Origin: an uncultured Flavobacteriales bacterium
Lineage (GTDB): Bacteria > Bacteroidota > Bacteroidia > Flavobacteriales_E > Vicingaceae
Assembly (NCBI GenBank): GCA_905479995.1
Contig: CAJQON010000003.1
Location: 62,001 to 126,000 of the forward strand
DNA: 64,000 bases
Reading direction: 5' to 3'
The notes below the pieces were generated by a model. The model searched no databases. It saw only the letters and a list, made by a program, of their open reading frames with translations, and was not told where the DNA came from. The position numbers and the translations under genes were made by a program. Below are positions 54,599-63,066 of this stretch, piece after piece (the stretch's first letter is position 1; each line of letters begins with the position of its first letter).

Positions 54599-55407
54599 TG
54601 TTAACCAGAGCAATTACCGGAATACTATTTGTAGCGGCTCTCATTGCAGGAGTTTACTTCAATGAAACAATTGCATTAATCTTACTCTCCATTATTACCC
54701 TAGTCGGTTTAGATGAGTTTTATGGTTTAGTTAAAAAATCAAAAACTGTTAAACCAATCCGTTTTTGGGGAACTTTAACTGGCGCACTACTAATGGTAGT
54801 TCTTTGTTTAATTATAAACGGTTCAATTCAACTTAAATATGTGCTTATTCCTTTAATAATGGTATTCATTACATTTTTAATTGAACTTTTTAGAACAAAT
54901 GAAGCTCCTTTTGTTAACCTCGCTTACACCATAATGGGTAACATTTACATTGTTATTCCATTTGCTATGCTCTACCATCTTGGGTTCTATGCACAAAACG
55001 ACACTTACAGCTACCAAGTAATATTAGGTTTCTTTTTATTGCTATGGACCAGTGACACTGGAGCTTATTTAGCTGGAAAATTTTTAGGCAAGCACAAGTT
55101 ATTTGAACGGATTTCTCCAAAAAAGACATGGGAAGGCTCTATTGGTGGAGCTGTATTAGTTATAGTTATAGCTTATGTATTATCCATCTACTTTACAGAC
55201 TTAACACTTTCCAATTGGATAGTTGTAGGCCTTTTAACCTCAATCTTTGGTGGATTGGGTGACTTAGTAGAGTCTATGCTTAAAAGAAGTTTAAAAATTA
55301 AAGATTCAGGGAACATATTACCTGGCCATGGCGGTATTTTAGATCGGTTTGATGGTCTTTTAATAGGATTGCCATTTGTTTACGCTTATTTGCAATTGAT
55401 TCATTAG
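54598..55407 (+). CDS. cdsA: phosphatidate cytidylyltransferase
   Basis: Makes CDP-diacylglycerol from CTP and phosphatidic acid at the inner membrane. The 269-residue protein has about eight hydrophobic helices and the C-terminal family signature: SDTGAYLAGKFLGKHKLFERISPKKTWEGSIGG (about 157-190, Asp and Lys-Thr-Trp-Glu kept), GDLVESMLKRSLKIKDSGNILPGHGGILDRFD. It is directly upstream of psd, so both act in phospholipid synthesis; psd also seems to have its own promoter. Confidence 0.95.
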   Translation: MLTRAITGILFVAALIAGVYFNETIALILLSIITLVGLDEFYGLVKKSKTVKPIRFWGTLTGALLMVVLCLIINGSIQLKYVLIPLIMVFITFLIELFRTNEAPFVNLAYTIMGNIYIVIPFAMLYHLGFYAQNDTYSYQVILGFFLLLWTSDTGAYLAGKFLGKHKLFERISPKKTWEGSIGGAVLVIVIAYVLSIYFTDLTLSNWIVVGLLTSIFGGLGDLVESMLKRSLKIKDSGNILPGHGGILDRFDGLLIGLPFVYAYLQLIH

Positions 55408-55421
55408 AATTATTATTTTTG
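55389..55421 (+). promoter_or_regulatory. psd promoter
   Basis: TTTG (55389-55392), 21-base spacer and TATTTTTG (55414-55421), 19 bases before the psd ATG. The -33 part lies in the cdsA coding end. Confidence 0.5.
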
Positions 55422-55440
55422 TTCAACCTTAAATCAAAAT

Positions 55441-56100
55441 ATGAAATTTCATAAAGAAGGAATACCATCTCTTATAATAACTTTGCTTTTTGCAGCCGTT
55501 CTTAATGGACTGATTTATTTTTTCTTAAATGACTTCATGCTTATTAAAGTAATTGGTTATTCACTTTCTGCTTTTTTATTGATTGTTATTTTACAATTCT
55601 TTAGAAGCCCTATAAGAAATTTTTCGCCTCGTGAAGGAGATATAATTTCGCCAGCAGATGGTAAAGTTGTTGTTATTGAAGAGGTTGAAGAAACAGAATA
55701 TTTTAAAGATAAAAGACTACAAGTATCGGTATTTATGTCGCCTGTTAACGTACACTTAAATCGTTATCCTATAGCAGGAAATTTAAAATACTACAAATAT
55801 CACCCAGGATTATATCTAGTAGCTTGGCATCCAAAATCATCTACCGAAAATGAAAGAACTACTATTGTTGTTGAAGACAATAAAGGACGAAGTATCTTAT
55901 TCCGCCAAGTAGCTGGTGCTTTAGCACGAAGAATTGTGTTTTTTGGTAAAGAACAAGATAAAGTAACCCAAACAGATGAGTGTGGTTTCATTAAATTTGG
56001 ATCTCGAGTTGATTTATACCTTCCTTTAGGTACTAAGTTGAATGTAAAACTTAACCAAAAGGTAAAAGGTGGGATTACAACTATTGCCCAGTTTAATTAG
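55441..56100 (+). CDS. psd: phosphatidylserine decarboxylase
   Basis: Forms phosphatidylethanolamine from phosphatidylserine using a pyruvoyl group made by self-cleavage. The 219-residue chain is the short form common in Bacteroidota: two N-terminal membrane helices (ITLLFAAVLNGLIYFFL and IKVIGYSLSAFLLIVILQFF), SPADGKVVVIEEV, VSVFMSPVNVHLNRYPI with the catalytic His, and the cleavage site in IKFGSRVDLYLP, where the Ser after Gly becomes the pyruvoyl residue. A 10-base hairpin begins at the last base of its stop. Confidence 0.93.
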   Translation: MKFHKEGIPSLIITLLFAAVLNGLIYFFLNDFMLIKVIGYSLSAFLLIVILQFFRSPIRNFSPREGDIISPADGKVVVIEEVEETEYFKDKRLQVSVFMSPVNVHLNRYPIAGNLKYYKYHPGLYLVAWHPKSSTENERTTIVVEDNKGRSILFRQVAGALARRIVFFGKEQDKVTQTDECGFIKFGSRVDLYLPLGTKLNVKLNQKVKGGITTIAQFN

Positions 56101-56130
56101 CATTGTTTTTCACCACTAAGAAAACAATGC
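56100..56130 (+). terminator. hairpin directly after psd
   Basis: Arms GCATTGTTTT (56100-56109) and AAAACAATGC (56121-56130) pair perfectly around an 11-base loop, beginning on the last base of the psd stop. Few T follow, so it may be a weak terminator or a leader structure of the next small gene. Confidence 0.45.
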
Positions 56131-56165
56131 TTATCTTAGTACTTCAAATTAACAAACCTATTATT

Positions 56166-56417
56166 ATGAAAAAATTACTCTTAATTGTTGCCTTATTTAG
56201 TTTTTTAGCAACTTCTGTTGTTTCTGCAAGTACTTTAGCAACTGATACTACTATTGAATTTTGTGAAGACGACAAAAAATGCGATAAAAAGAATTGCAAA
56301 CACAAGAAAAAAGCATGTACAAAAACAGATAAAGCTACTGCAAAAAAATGTTGCGCAGGAAAAGCTGGTGCTAAAACTTGTAGCAAGAAAAAGAAAGAAA
56401 CAACTGAAAAGAAATAG
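56166..56417 (+). CDS. small exported Cys/Lys-rich protein
   Basis: An 83-residue protein from the ATG at 56166 (the frame is open from 56103, but the signal peptide starts here: MKKLLLIVALFSFLATSVVS). The mature part of about 62 residues has seven Cys, spaced FCEDDKKC, KKNC, KKAC, KKCC and KTC, and about twenty Lys; it contains almost no hydrophobic residues. I do not recognise a family. The Cys pattern suggests metal binding or multiple disulfides in the periplasm or outside the cell. It has a hairpin upstream and a strong terminator downstream, so it is a self-contained unit. Confidence 0.75.
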   Translation: MKKLLLIVALFSFLATSVVSASTLATDTTIEFCEDDKKCDKKNCKHKKKACTKTDKATAKKCCAGKAGAKTCSKKKKETTEKK

Positions 56418-56439
56418 GGTTTTTATTCAGTTCAACAAT

Positions 56440-56471
56440 AAAAAAAAGGCCTCAATTGAGGCCTTTTTTTT
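56440..56471. terminator. bidirectional terminator between Cys/Lys-rich gene and yjjG
   Basis: A GGCCTCAATTGAGGCC palindrome (56448-56463) flanked by runs of A and T serves the small gene on the plus strand and the convergent yjjG on the minus strand. Confidence 0.9.
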
Positions 56472-56478
56472 ATTTTAA

Positions 56479-57174
56479 CTATAATATAGTCATCAACTCA
56501 CTCAAACAACTTATTTCGTGCTGTATTGTCTTATCATGTACTTGTTTGTAATAATTAAAATAGATATGATCCATAGATACCCGCTGAGCTCCATAAATAT
56601 CAGCATACAAATCGTCCCCAATCATAATTGAATTCTCCTTTTTTGCTTTCGCTAAATTCATCGCTTTTTTAAAAATATAAGGATGCGGCTTTTTTACTCC
56701 AACTCTTTCTGATAGAATCAATTCATTAAAGTATGAAGCAATACCAGATTCCTTTAACTTAATTTCCTGAACCTCTTCAAAACCATTCGTAATGATATGT
56801 AAAGTATATTTTTTTGATAGATACTCAAGTACTTCTATAGTATTTGGAAAAAGTATCGTTTGTCGAGGTGAATTGTAAACATAATAGTCTCCCATTCTAC
56901 TTGCTAAGTCAGTATCATTCAAATCAAAAAAAAGTAAGGTCTCGGAAAAGCGTCTCCACCGCAAGTCTTCTTTGGTTAACTTATCAACTCGATACAATTT
57001 CCACAAGGCATCATTTACCTCTTCATACTTTGCAATAAAGTCTTCTTTAGAAAATATAAACTTACTCAAATTAAAAGTGGTAAAAAGATCGCTCAAAACC
57101 TTTCTCGAATTCTCATCAAAATGCCAAAGTGTTCTATCTAAATCAAAAAAAATGTGTTGGTATTTGTTATCCAT
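56479..57174 (-). CDS. yjjG: YjjG-type HAD noncanonical nucleotidase
   Basis: A 231-residue HAD-superfamily phosphatase. Motif I is FFDLDRTLWHF (about 9-19, nucleophile Asp and acid Asp but with Arg in the usual Gly position), motif II HIITNG, motif III Lys in VGVKKPHPYIF, and motif IV MIGDDLYADIYGAQRV. The four-helix cap and the DRTLWHF start fit the YjjG/YfnB group, which dephosphorylates noncanonical pyrimidine nucleotides such as 5-halogenated dUMP. It sits between two terminators and must have a promoter in the 52 bases upstream or rely on read-through. Confidence 0.88.
   Translation of the reverse strand: MDNKYQHIFFDLDRTLWHFDENSRKVLSDLFTTFNLSKFIFSKEDFIAKYEEVNDALWKLYRVDKLTKEDLRWRRFSETLLFFDLNDTDLASRMGDYYVYNSPRQTILFPNTIEVLEYLSKKYTLHIITNGFEEVQEIKLKESGIASYFNELILSERVGVKKPHPYIFKKAMNLAKAKKENSIMIGDDLYADIYGAQRVSMDHIYFNYYKQVHDKTIQHEISCLSELMTIL
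57089..57122. terminator. terminator of the BNR-repeat protein gene
   Basis: A perfect palindrome with core AGCTCCTGTATTAATACAGG plus the closing arm, flanked by six A and six T. Its coordinates lie within the 5' end of the yjjG reading frame region if counted from 57174; read on the minus strand it follows the 57240 stop. Position on the line starting 57181 shows the hairpin at 57189-57222, and those values should be used. Confidence 0.3.
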
Positions 57175-57188
57175 AAATAAGCTATATA

Positions 57189-57222
57189 AAAAAAGCTCCT
57201 GTATTAATACAGGAGCTTTTTT
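57189..57222 (-). terminator. intrinsic terminator after the BNR-repeat protein gene
   Basis: The palindrome AAGCTCCTGTATT with its complement, flanked by A- and T-runs, lies 17 bases after the stop at 57240 (minus strand) and just before the yjjG start at 57174. This is the correct placement of the hairpin also listed at 57089-57122. Confidence 0.9.
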
Positions 57223-57239
57223 ATGTAATAAATAAATTC

Positions 57240-60191
57240 TTATCTCGTTACAACAAATTTTGCAATGCTTCTTTCAGAACCAGATTCTAAAGAAACAATG
57301 TAAGAACCAATACTCAATGCGCTAACATCAATTTGTTCTTTATGAGCACCTTTAGCTTTAGCTCCTAATTCTATTTCTTTAACAATAGCTCCAGATAGAT
57401 TGTAAATCTTAATTGAAGTATTTCCTCTATCAGCTAAAGTAAATTCTACAGAACCAACATTGTTCATAGGGTTAGGATAAACAGTTAAGTTAGAAACAAA
57501 TCCATTGTCTGCTAATTCTTCAAATTCTGATTCATCAATTGATGTTACTAAATCTGTTGACATATAGAAACCTCTACCATGTGTACCTAAATATATAGCA
57601 CCCGCATTAGTCGCTTGATGACTTCTTAAATGTTGTTGTTCAACAGCCCAAACAGGAACGTGACCAGCATTTCCACTTTCATCATTCCAAGCAACTTGTG
57701 TTGGGATTGTAGCAAATGCATTGTCCGTTGTCCAAACTCCCCATTCTGTTCCAATAATAACTTTATTGTTATCAGTAAAATCAATCTCACAATCAAAAAC
57801 TGGCATTTTAGGTAAAGCACCAGCTCCTATTCCTTGAATTGGAGTAAATGTTAAAGCAGTAGTTGCATTAGTAGATCGGAAAACGTGATTACCTGTTGTG
57901 TATCCAGATACAACAACAATCATATTATCAGCATTATTAGGATCACAAGCAATACCTGTAATTCTTCCACTTGTACCAGTAGCAAATGTAGGGGTTAATG
58001 TAGTTACTTCAGAACCACTTCTATGATCTAATCCTAATGAATCATTTGCTAGGTTAAGTCCACTTAATCGTTTTACACCTCCGTTTGTACCAATAAACAA
58101 ATGACTTCCATCAGGAGAAAACTCAAAGCAGTTTGCTCCTTGATTAGGGGTTACTCTAAACCATTCAGTATTAATAGCATTAAATCTAGTAGCATCTTTA
58201 GTTAAGTAAACTCCAGAAGAAGTATTTAATACAAAACGACTTTGTATTGGATCTTGAAGTACAATACTATCATTTGGTGTTCCTAAAACAATATTAGAAG
58301 GAACTACATACATTAAAGGCTCACCATTAGTTAAGCTAGAATAATATATAGTATCACCTGCCATAATAGTTCCACCAGGTAAAACAGAATCTTGAGCAGT
58401 AACTAATCCAGTAGAATCAATCATTATTTTAACAGAATCAACACTTGTTAAATCATTCGTTGATTCCCAGTTTTCAATAACTGTATGGAATGGTTGTCCT
58501 GCAGAAACTACACCTGTTAATTCTTGATCATAAAACTGTCCAAGAGCTCCACCATTACTTCTATAAAGAGTACCATATTGAGATGTAGTGAAAACAATTC
58601 CTCCTCCCAATCTAGAAAAAGAACAATCAAATCCATCTCCACCACTTACTTCTGTTGCTCCTAAAGGAGAAACTTCTCCGGTAGCACCATAAGTAAACAT
58701 TTGGCAGCCATTATCTTGAGCTCCACCAACAAACCATCCGTTAGCCGATGTTGCTACATCAAAGAAAGTAGTTACGTTGTATCCTAAATTTCTCTCTTGC
58801 CAAGTGTTTCCACCATCAATAGATCTAAATACACCTCCATCACCACCAATATAAACTGTTCCTGCAGTAGGCCAAACAATAGTATGCTTATCAGCATGAA
58901 CATAAAAAGGATTAGAAGCAGATTCAAATAAGTTAGCAGCTTTTAACCAAGATCCACCTATTGGGTTAGATGAAGCGTTGTATTGCCATTCAAACAATTG
59001 GATTCCACCAACCAATACATGCCCTCTATCTGAAGGATCTACTGCTATACAAGCATCATAACCTCCTTGTCCACCTGTTGGATCACAATCGTTTTGTAAA
59101 AATGGATCAAAACAATTCGCTCCTCCAGGAACTATAACTTCCCAGTTTTGACCTTTATCTCTTGAAATTTCAAAACTATTTAATGTACCAGTACCAGTAA
59201 TTCTTACCAAATAAATCCAGTTAGGATCTGAAGGTGCAATAGCCGACATTACTCTTGAAGAACCAAGTAAAGTTCTAGAAACAAAACTACCAGTATTTCC
59301 AGTATTAGAAGTGTATAATTTATTAGCTAAACATACTGTCATAGATCCATCAGAAGCTATATCAATGTCTTGAACTGTACCTTTTTCCTTAATTACAGGT
59401 GTAATATCAATTGGATTTGTCCACCCAGTTAAAAGTGTAGGATAATTTCCGCCAACTGGATCTGCATAAATTAAACCATCTCTAGTACCTAAATACAATC
59501 TAGTTCCTTTAGCCGCAATTGCATTACAATAACTCCATTGAGATCCAATGCTATTATTAGGAATTGAACCAGTGTTTGTAATTATAGGTAAAACAGCTCC
59601 TGTTGCAGGAACATATTCATAAACACCATTACCAATAAAACCAGGAGTACTTCCTTGATTACCAGTAGGGGTTTCAAATGTTGAACCTGTTCCAAAAAAT
59701 ATTCTTCCATCATCAGTTTGAGCAATACACGACACTGCTAAATTTTCGCCTAATACACCTTGATGACCAGCAACTGGAGTCCAATTCTGTGTTCCATCTG
59801 TAGAAACGAATAAACCACCAGCAACACTACCAGCATATACAATATTCGGATTATTTCTATCTACTAAAACTGCACGTGTTCTACCACCAACATTATCAGG
59901 CCCCATTTGAGTCCAATTAATTCCTAAAGCTGATTTATTGCTTTGCTTTCCTCTAGCAGCAATTTCATTTCGTACCTGACTAACCAAATTAAGGTCTATC
60001 TTTCCTGTTGCAGGATCTTCTTTCATAGAATGCATATACTCTGCATAATCTTTTTGACCTGAAGTAGCATTATTTAAGCTAAGTGGTGTGTAAGCAGATT
60101 GCTTATCATCCTCTGAAGATAGATTCAAAAGTGTACCGCCTAAAGCCAACCCAAGTGCTAACGATCCAACAATAATAGATTTGATATTCAT
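57240..60191 (-). CDS. BNR/sortilin-like repeat protein with T9SS type A sorting domain
   Basis: A 983-residue exported protein. The N-terminus (MNIKSIIVGSLALGLALGGT) is a signal segment. From about residue 95 the chain has BNR/VPS10-type propeller repeats: NIVYAGSVAGGLFVSTDGTQNW, RISRDKGQNW-like ISRDKGQNWEV, GGVFRSIDGGNTWQER, TLYRSNG and HVFRSTNATT. These Asp-box (SxDGGxTW) strings are typical of extracellular beta propellers. The C-terminus NLTVYPNPMNNVGSVEF to RSIAKFVVTR (about 910-983) is a type A sorting domain. No catalytic residues of sialidases are evident, so binding or structural roles are as likely as enzymatic ones. Confidence 0.87.
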   Translation of the reverse strand: MNIKSIIVGSLALGLALGGTLLNLSSEDDKQSAYTPLSLNNATSGQKDYAEYMHSMKEDPATGKIDLNLVSQVRNEIAARGKQSNKSALGINWTQMGPDNVGGRTRAVLVDRNNPNIVYAGSVAGGLFVSTDGTQNWTPVAGHQGVLGENLAVSCIAQTDDGRIFFGTGSTFETPTGNQGSTPGFIGNGVYEYVPATGAVLPIITNTGSIPNNSIGSQWSYCNAIAAKGTRLYLGTRDGLIYADPVGGNYPTLLTGWTNPIDITPVIKEKGTVQDIDIASDGSMTVCLANKLYTSNTGNTGSFVSRTLLGSSRVMSAIAPSDPNWIYLVRITGTGTLNSFEISRDKGQNWEVIVPGGANCFDPFLQNDCDPTGGQGGYDACIAVDPSDRGHVLVGGIQLFEWQYNASSNPIGGSWLKAANLFESASNPFYVHADKHTIVWPTAGTVYIGGDGGVFRSIDGGNTWQERNLGYNVTTFFDVATSANGWFVGGAQDNGCQMFTYGATGEVSPLGATEVSGGDGFDCSFSRLGGGIVFTTSQYGTLYRSNGGALGQFYDQELTGVVSAGQPFHTVIENWESTNDLTSVDSVKIMIDSTGLVTAQDSVLPGGTIMAGDTIYYSSLTNGEPLMYVVPSNIVLGTPNDSIVLQDPIQSRFVLNTSSGVYLTKDATRFNAINTEWFRVTPNQGANCFEFSPDGSHLFIGTNGGVKRLSGLNLANDSLGLDHRSGSEVTTLTPTFATGTSGRITGIACDPNNADNMIVVVSGYTTGNHVFRSTNATTALTFTPIQGIGAGALPKMPVFDCEIDFTDNNKVIIGTEWGVWTTDNAFATIPTQVAWNDESGNAGHVPVWAVEQQHLRSHQATNAGAIYLGTHGRGFYMSTDLVTSIDESEFEELADNGFVSNLTVYPNPMNNVGSVEFTLADRGNTSIKIYNLSGAIVKEIELGAKAKGAHKEQIDVSALSIGSYIVSLESGSERSIAKFVVTR

Positions 60192-60390
60192 ATTAAAAAT
60201 TTTATATAATTAGTGTAGTGTTTGAAATGGGTTACAAGATACATATAATTTAAAACATACCAAATAATCCAGATCGAATTTAAGTCTAAATTTAAGAATA
60301 ATTTCAATTGAGGGAAAACACCATTTAAGAAACGGTTCAATTTGTGTTTTTTTTGTCTTACCTAACTCAACTTACGGTAATAGAAAAATA

Positions 60391-61287
60391 TTAAAATAAG
60401 TGTTTTTCTGCATGATAAGAAGACCTAACTAAAGGGCCGCTCTCTACAAATCGGAATCCCATCTCATTTAAACCAACATCTTTGTACTTTTTAAATTGTT
60501 CTGGAGTAATAAAGTCAACAACTGGAAGGTGTTTTGGTGTAGGCTGTAAATATTGTCCTAAGGTCAAAATATCACATCCAACTGCTCTTAAGTCAGCCAT
60601 AGATTCAAATACTTCCTCTTCTGTCTCACCCAAACCGAGCATGATCCCAGATTTAGTTTTCATACCACCTTCTTTTAACCTTCTTAATGCCTCAAGACTT
60701 CTATCATACTTTGCCTGAATTCTAACTTGTTTAGTCAACCTCCTTACAGTTTCTAGGTTGTGAGAAACAATTTCTGGAGCAACATCAATAATGCGTTGTA
60801 AATTATCCCAATCTCCTTTAAAGTCAGGAATTAATGTTTCCATTGTTGTTGTTGGACTAAGTTTTCTAACTGCATTTACAGTCTCTACCCATATAATAGA
60901 TCCTCCATCCTTCAAATCATCTCTATCAACAGAAGTAATTACACAATGCTTCACTGTCATCAATTTTACTGAATTAGCTACACGCATTGGCTCTTCCAAA
61001 TCAGCTGGTAATGGCCTACCTGTTTTTACAGCACAAAACCCACAAGATCGTGTACATATATTCCCTAAAATCATAAAGGTTGCAGTACCAGCTCCCCAGC
61101 ATTCCCCCATATTTGGGCAATTCCCACTTTCACATATAGTATGAAGCTTATGCTCAGAAACCAATTTCCTAACTTTCGTATATTCTTTACCAGTTGGTAA
61201 TTTTACTTTTAACCAACTTGGTTTTTTAGCGAACTTTCTTTCTGTTTTTTGATCTTCCAAAATATTACTCTGTTTTTTTTGAGCCAA
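60391..61287 (-). CDS. lipA: lipoyl synthase
   Basis: Radical-SAM enzyme that inserts two sulfurs into octanoyl-carrier domains. The 298-residue protein has both iron-sulfur clusters: auxiliary cluster Cys in [12 protein letters not shown] (about 53-64) and the SAM cluster CTRSCGFC (about 79-86), then [12 protein letters not shown], and the C-terminal RSSYHAEK with the conserved Ser that ligates the auxiliary cluster. Length is usual. Its first 23 bases overlap the 3' end of the upstream barrel-like gene, so the two are cotranscribed and possibly coupled. Confidence 0.97.
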   Translation of the reverse strand: MAQKKQSNILEDQKTERKFAKKPSWLKVKLPTGKEYTKVRKLVSEHKLHTICESGNCPNMGECWGAGTATFMILGNICTRSCGFCAVKTGRPLPADLEEPMRVANSVKLMTVKHCVITSVDRDDLKDGGSIIWVETVNAVRKLSPTTTMETLIPDFKGDWDNLQRIIDVAPEIVSHNLETVRRLTKQVRIQAKYDRSLEALRRLKEGGMKTKSGIMLGLGETEEEVFESMADLRAVGCDILTLGQYLQPTPKHLPVVDFITPEQFKKYKDVGLNEMGFRFVESGPLVRSSYHAEKHLF

Positions 61288-62008
61288 AGGTAAGCGATAC
61301 GTAAAAATTAAAAAAATAATTACGGTTTAATTCATTAGTCATAATAGGAACTTTTCTAGCATATAAATCTAATACTGCACCTACTTCAAGTGCATTAATT
61401 TTACTTGCAACTGCTGAGGACTCAAAGTTTAATGCCGATTTTAAATAAATTCCTGGATACCATTTTCCATTTAAAAACCCTCTAAAACATGAGGCTTTAC
61501 CAATAATATCTCCTTGTGTATGGAAATTAGGATTGTATCGTTCAATTTCAGAAGAAATTACACCTTCTTCATCTATATTAATTACTTCTAAATAAACAGG
61601 TTTAGCATAAAGAATTGATAATCCAACATTAAAAATAGAGGAAATAGCAATCCCTCTAACACTTTGCTTACTTATAAAGGTTTTGTGCTTACCCAAACCT
61701 GCCCTAAGCATTAAAATTGAATTAGATTTACCATAATTATAGCCATTCGAATTATCGAATAATGAGCTAAATGTTTTAATTTCTTTAGGATGTTTTTTAC
61801 CCAATAATTCAACCTCATATATATTTCGGGTAAATCCTGAAGTATATTTCCCATAACGATACGTAAGCCCCCATCCGGTGGTATGTACTAAAATACCATA
61901 AGATTGTTCTTTTTTGTAAATCGTTCTTTTCTCCTCAAAAACGGTGCCTTGAGAAAAACCAAGTTGCGAAACAATAGTGAAAATTAGTATGAGTACAATT
62001 TTTTTCAT
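61265..62008 (-). CDS. probable outer-membrane barrel protein upstream of lipA
   Basis: A 247-residue protein with a signal peptide ([19 protein letters not shown], then Q). After it come strands rich in alternating hydrophobic residues and aromatics ([70 protein letters not shown]) that suggest an outer-membrane beta barrel of about eight strands. I do not recognise a named family. The gene overlaps lipA by 23 bases; the functional link, if any, is unclear. A perfect -7 box ends seven bases before its ATG. Confidence 0.65.
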   Translation of the reverse strand: MKKIVLILIFTIVSQLGFSQGTVFEEKRTIYKKEQSYGILVHTTGWGLTYRYGKYTSGFTRNIYEVELLGKKHPKEIKTFSSLFDNSNGYNYGKSNSILMLRAGLGKHKTFISKQSVRGIAISSIFNVGLSILYAKPVYLEVINIDEEGVISSEIERYNPNFHTQGDIIGKASCFRGFLNGKWYPGIYLKSALNFESSAVASKINALEVGAVLDLYARKVPIMTNELNRNYFFNFYVSLTFGSKKTE

Positions 62009-62015
62009 TAATTAA

Positions 62016-62023
62016 CAAAAGTA
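62016..62023 (-). promoter_or_regulatory. -7 promoter box of the barrel protein-lipA unit
   Basis: TACTTTTG on the minus strand, seven bases before the ATG at 62008; a TTG lies 15 bases upstream of it. Confidence 0.45.
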
Positions 62024-62072
62024 ATAATAAATAAAATGCAATCTTTACAATCTCAATTAAGTCTATTACTTT

Positions 62073-62477
62073 ATGAAAACGTCAAGAATAACATACCAAG
62101 GAAACTTAAGAACTGGAGCAATCCATTTGAAATCAGGAAACAATATTATTACTGATGCCCCTACAGATAATCAAGGAAATGGAGAAGCTTTTTCTCCTAC
62201 TGATTTAGTAGCTACAGCTTTAGGAAGTTGCATGATAACTATTATAGGTATTAAAGCACAAACATCACCTATCAATATTGACGACATTAAGGTAGACATC
62301 ACTAAAATAATGGGATCTAACCCAAGAGCTATTTCTGAAATAATTGTAGAATTTGACTTTTTAGGGAAATCCTACACGAAAAAAGAGCAGCAGATTATTG
62401 AAAACGCAGCAAAAACTTGTCCTGTTGCACTAAGTTTAAACCCAGCAATTAAACAAACAGTTTCTTTTAATTTTTAG
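62073..62477 (+). CDS. OsmC family protein
   Basis: A 134-residue cytoplasmic protein of the OsmC/Ohr superfamily of thiol peroxidases. The strand-loop GEAFSPTDLVATALGSCMITII (about 39-60) holds the first Cys, and AAKTCPVALSLNPAI (about 111-125) the second; these form the catalytic pair that reduces organic hydroperoxides. An Arg that activates the peroxidatic Cys in Ohr could not be assigned by eye. It is a separate plus-strand gene whose 3' end overlaps ytxJ by 4 bases. Confidence 0.9.
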   Translation: MKTSRITYQGNLRTGAIHLKSGNNIITDAPTDNQGNGEAFSPTDLVATALGSCMITIIGIKAQTSPINIDDIKVDITKIMGSNPRAISEIIVEFDFLGKSYTKKEQQIIENAAKTCPVALSLNPAIKQTVSFNF

Positions 62478-62806
62478 AGCTCTTCAATTTCACTTACGGA
62501 AATTGACAAGTGAGAAGCATTATAAATACAAACGCCATCCTTTATAAGTAAGAGCTGCGGAGACTGATGCTCAATATTAAATTTCTGAGCAATAGCATTA
62601 GAGACATCTCTAAACTGAATTAAATCCAAGTAATAAATTGGGAGATCATTGGTAAATGACCATTTCGAAGATAAACGTGACTTCGCCATACTACTAATAG
62701 AACATCGTGTACTATGCTTAAAGATAGCAATACCTTTATCTAATTTAAAAGAAGATTCTATGATTTGCTCTAAATCAGAAATTGATTCAAGCGTAAGCCA
62801 ATTCAA
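62474..62806 (-). CDS. ytxJ: YtxJ, bacillithiol system thioredoxin-like protein
   Basis: A 110-residue protein with a thioredoxin-like fold. The signature FKHSTRCSISSMAK (about 29-42) has the single active-site Cys typical of monothiol YtxJ proteins, thought to remove bacillithiol from proteins. The start is a TTG at 62806 that gives the family-typical MNWLTLES opening; no ATG is available nearby. TAA of the preceding lipoprotein gene is directly followed by this TTG, so translation is probably coupled. The presence of YtxJ suggests that the organism makes bacillithiol; the biosynthesis genes are not in the window. Confidence 0.88.
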   Translation of the reverse strand: MNWLTLESISDLEQIIESSFKLDKGIAIFKHSTRCSISSMAKSRLSSKWSFTNDLPIYYLDLIQFRDVSNAIAQKFNIEHQSPQLLLIKDGVCIYNASHLSISVSEIEEL

Positions 62807-62935
62807 TTATACTGACTTTTCAGTTGATACTGATTCAACTTTACTATAAGCCGGACAAGTTTCGTGACCTTTACAAGAAGAATATAAAATGGCTACTAAA
62901 AAAAGAGCTGTTGCTGCAAATACTATTTTTTTCAT
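62807..62935 (-). CDS. 42-residue lipoprotein upstream of ytxJ
   Basis: A short frame from the ATG at 62935: MKKIVFAATALFLVAILYSS, then Cys 21 in a lipobox-like LYSSC, followed by KGHETCPAYSKVESVSTEKS and a final V. The signal peptide and lipobox are good, so it is likely exported and lipidated, with a mature part of 22 residues and one further Cys. A consensus promoter lies upstream and ytxJ begins on the next base after its stop. No family is recognised. Confidence 0.65.
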   Translation of the reverse strand: MKKIVFAATALFLVAILYSSCKGHETCPAYSKVESVSTEKSV

Positions 62936-62972
62936 TCCGGTTTAATTAGTTTTGTGTAATAGAATACGATGG

Positions 62973-63002
62973 CAAAGATAGCGATAATTCCTTTACCAAC
63001 AA
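62973..63002 (-). promoter_or_regulatory. promoter of the lipoprotein-ytxJ unit
   Basis: TTG (63002-63000), 19-base spacer and TATCTTTG (62980-62973) on the minus strand, 37 bases before the lipoprotein ATG. Confidence 0.6.
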
Positions 63003-63066
63003 CTAAACTTATTAACATAAATTGTGTTAATACTTAACTGATTTATGTGCCTTTTATTGTGCTAAG

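Noticed and set aside
56144-56386. Minus-strand frame opposite the Cys/Lys-rich gene
   Set aside because: It is a shadow: the plus-strand frame has a proper signal peptide, flanking hairpin and terminator.
57089-57122. Terminator hairpin at these coordinates
   Set aside because: A counting slip of 100 bases: the hairpin is at 57189-57222, between the BNR-repeat gene and yjjG. The low-confidence entry should be ignored.
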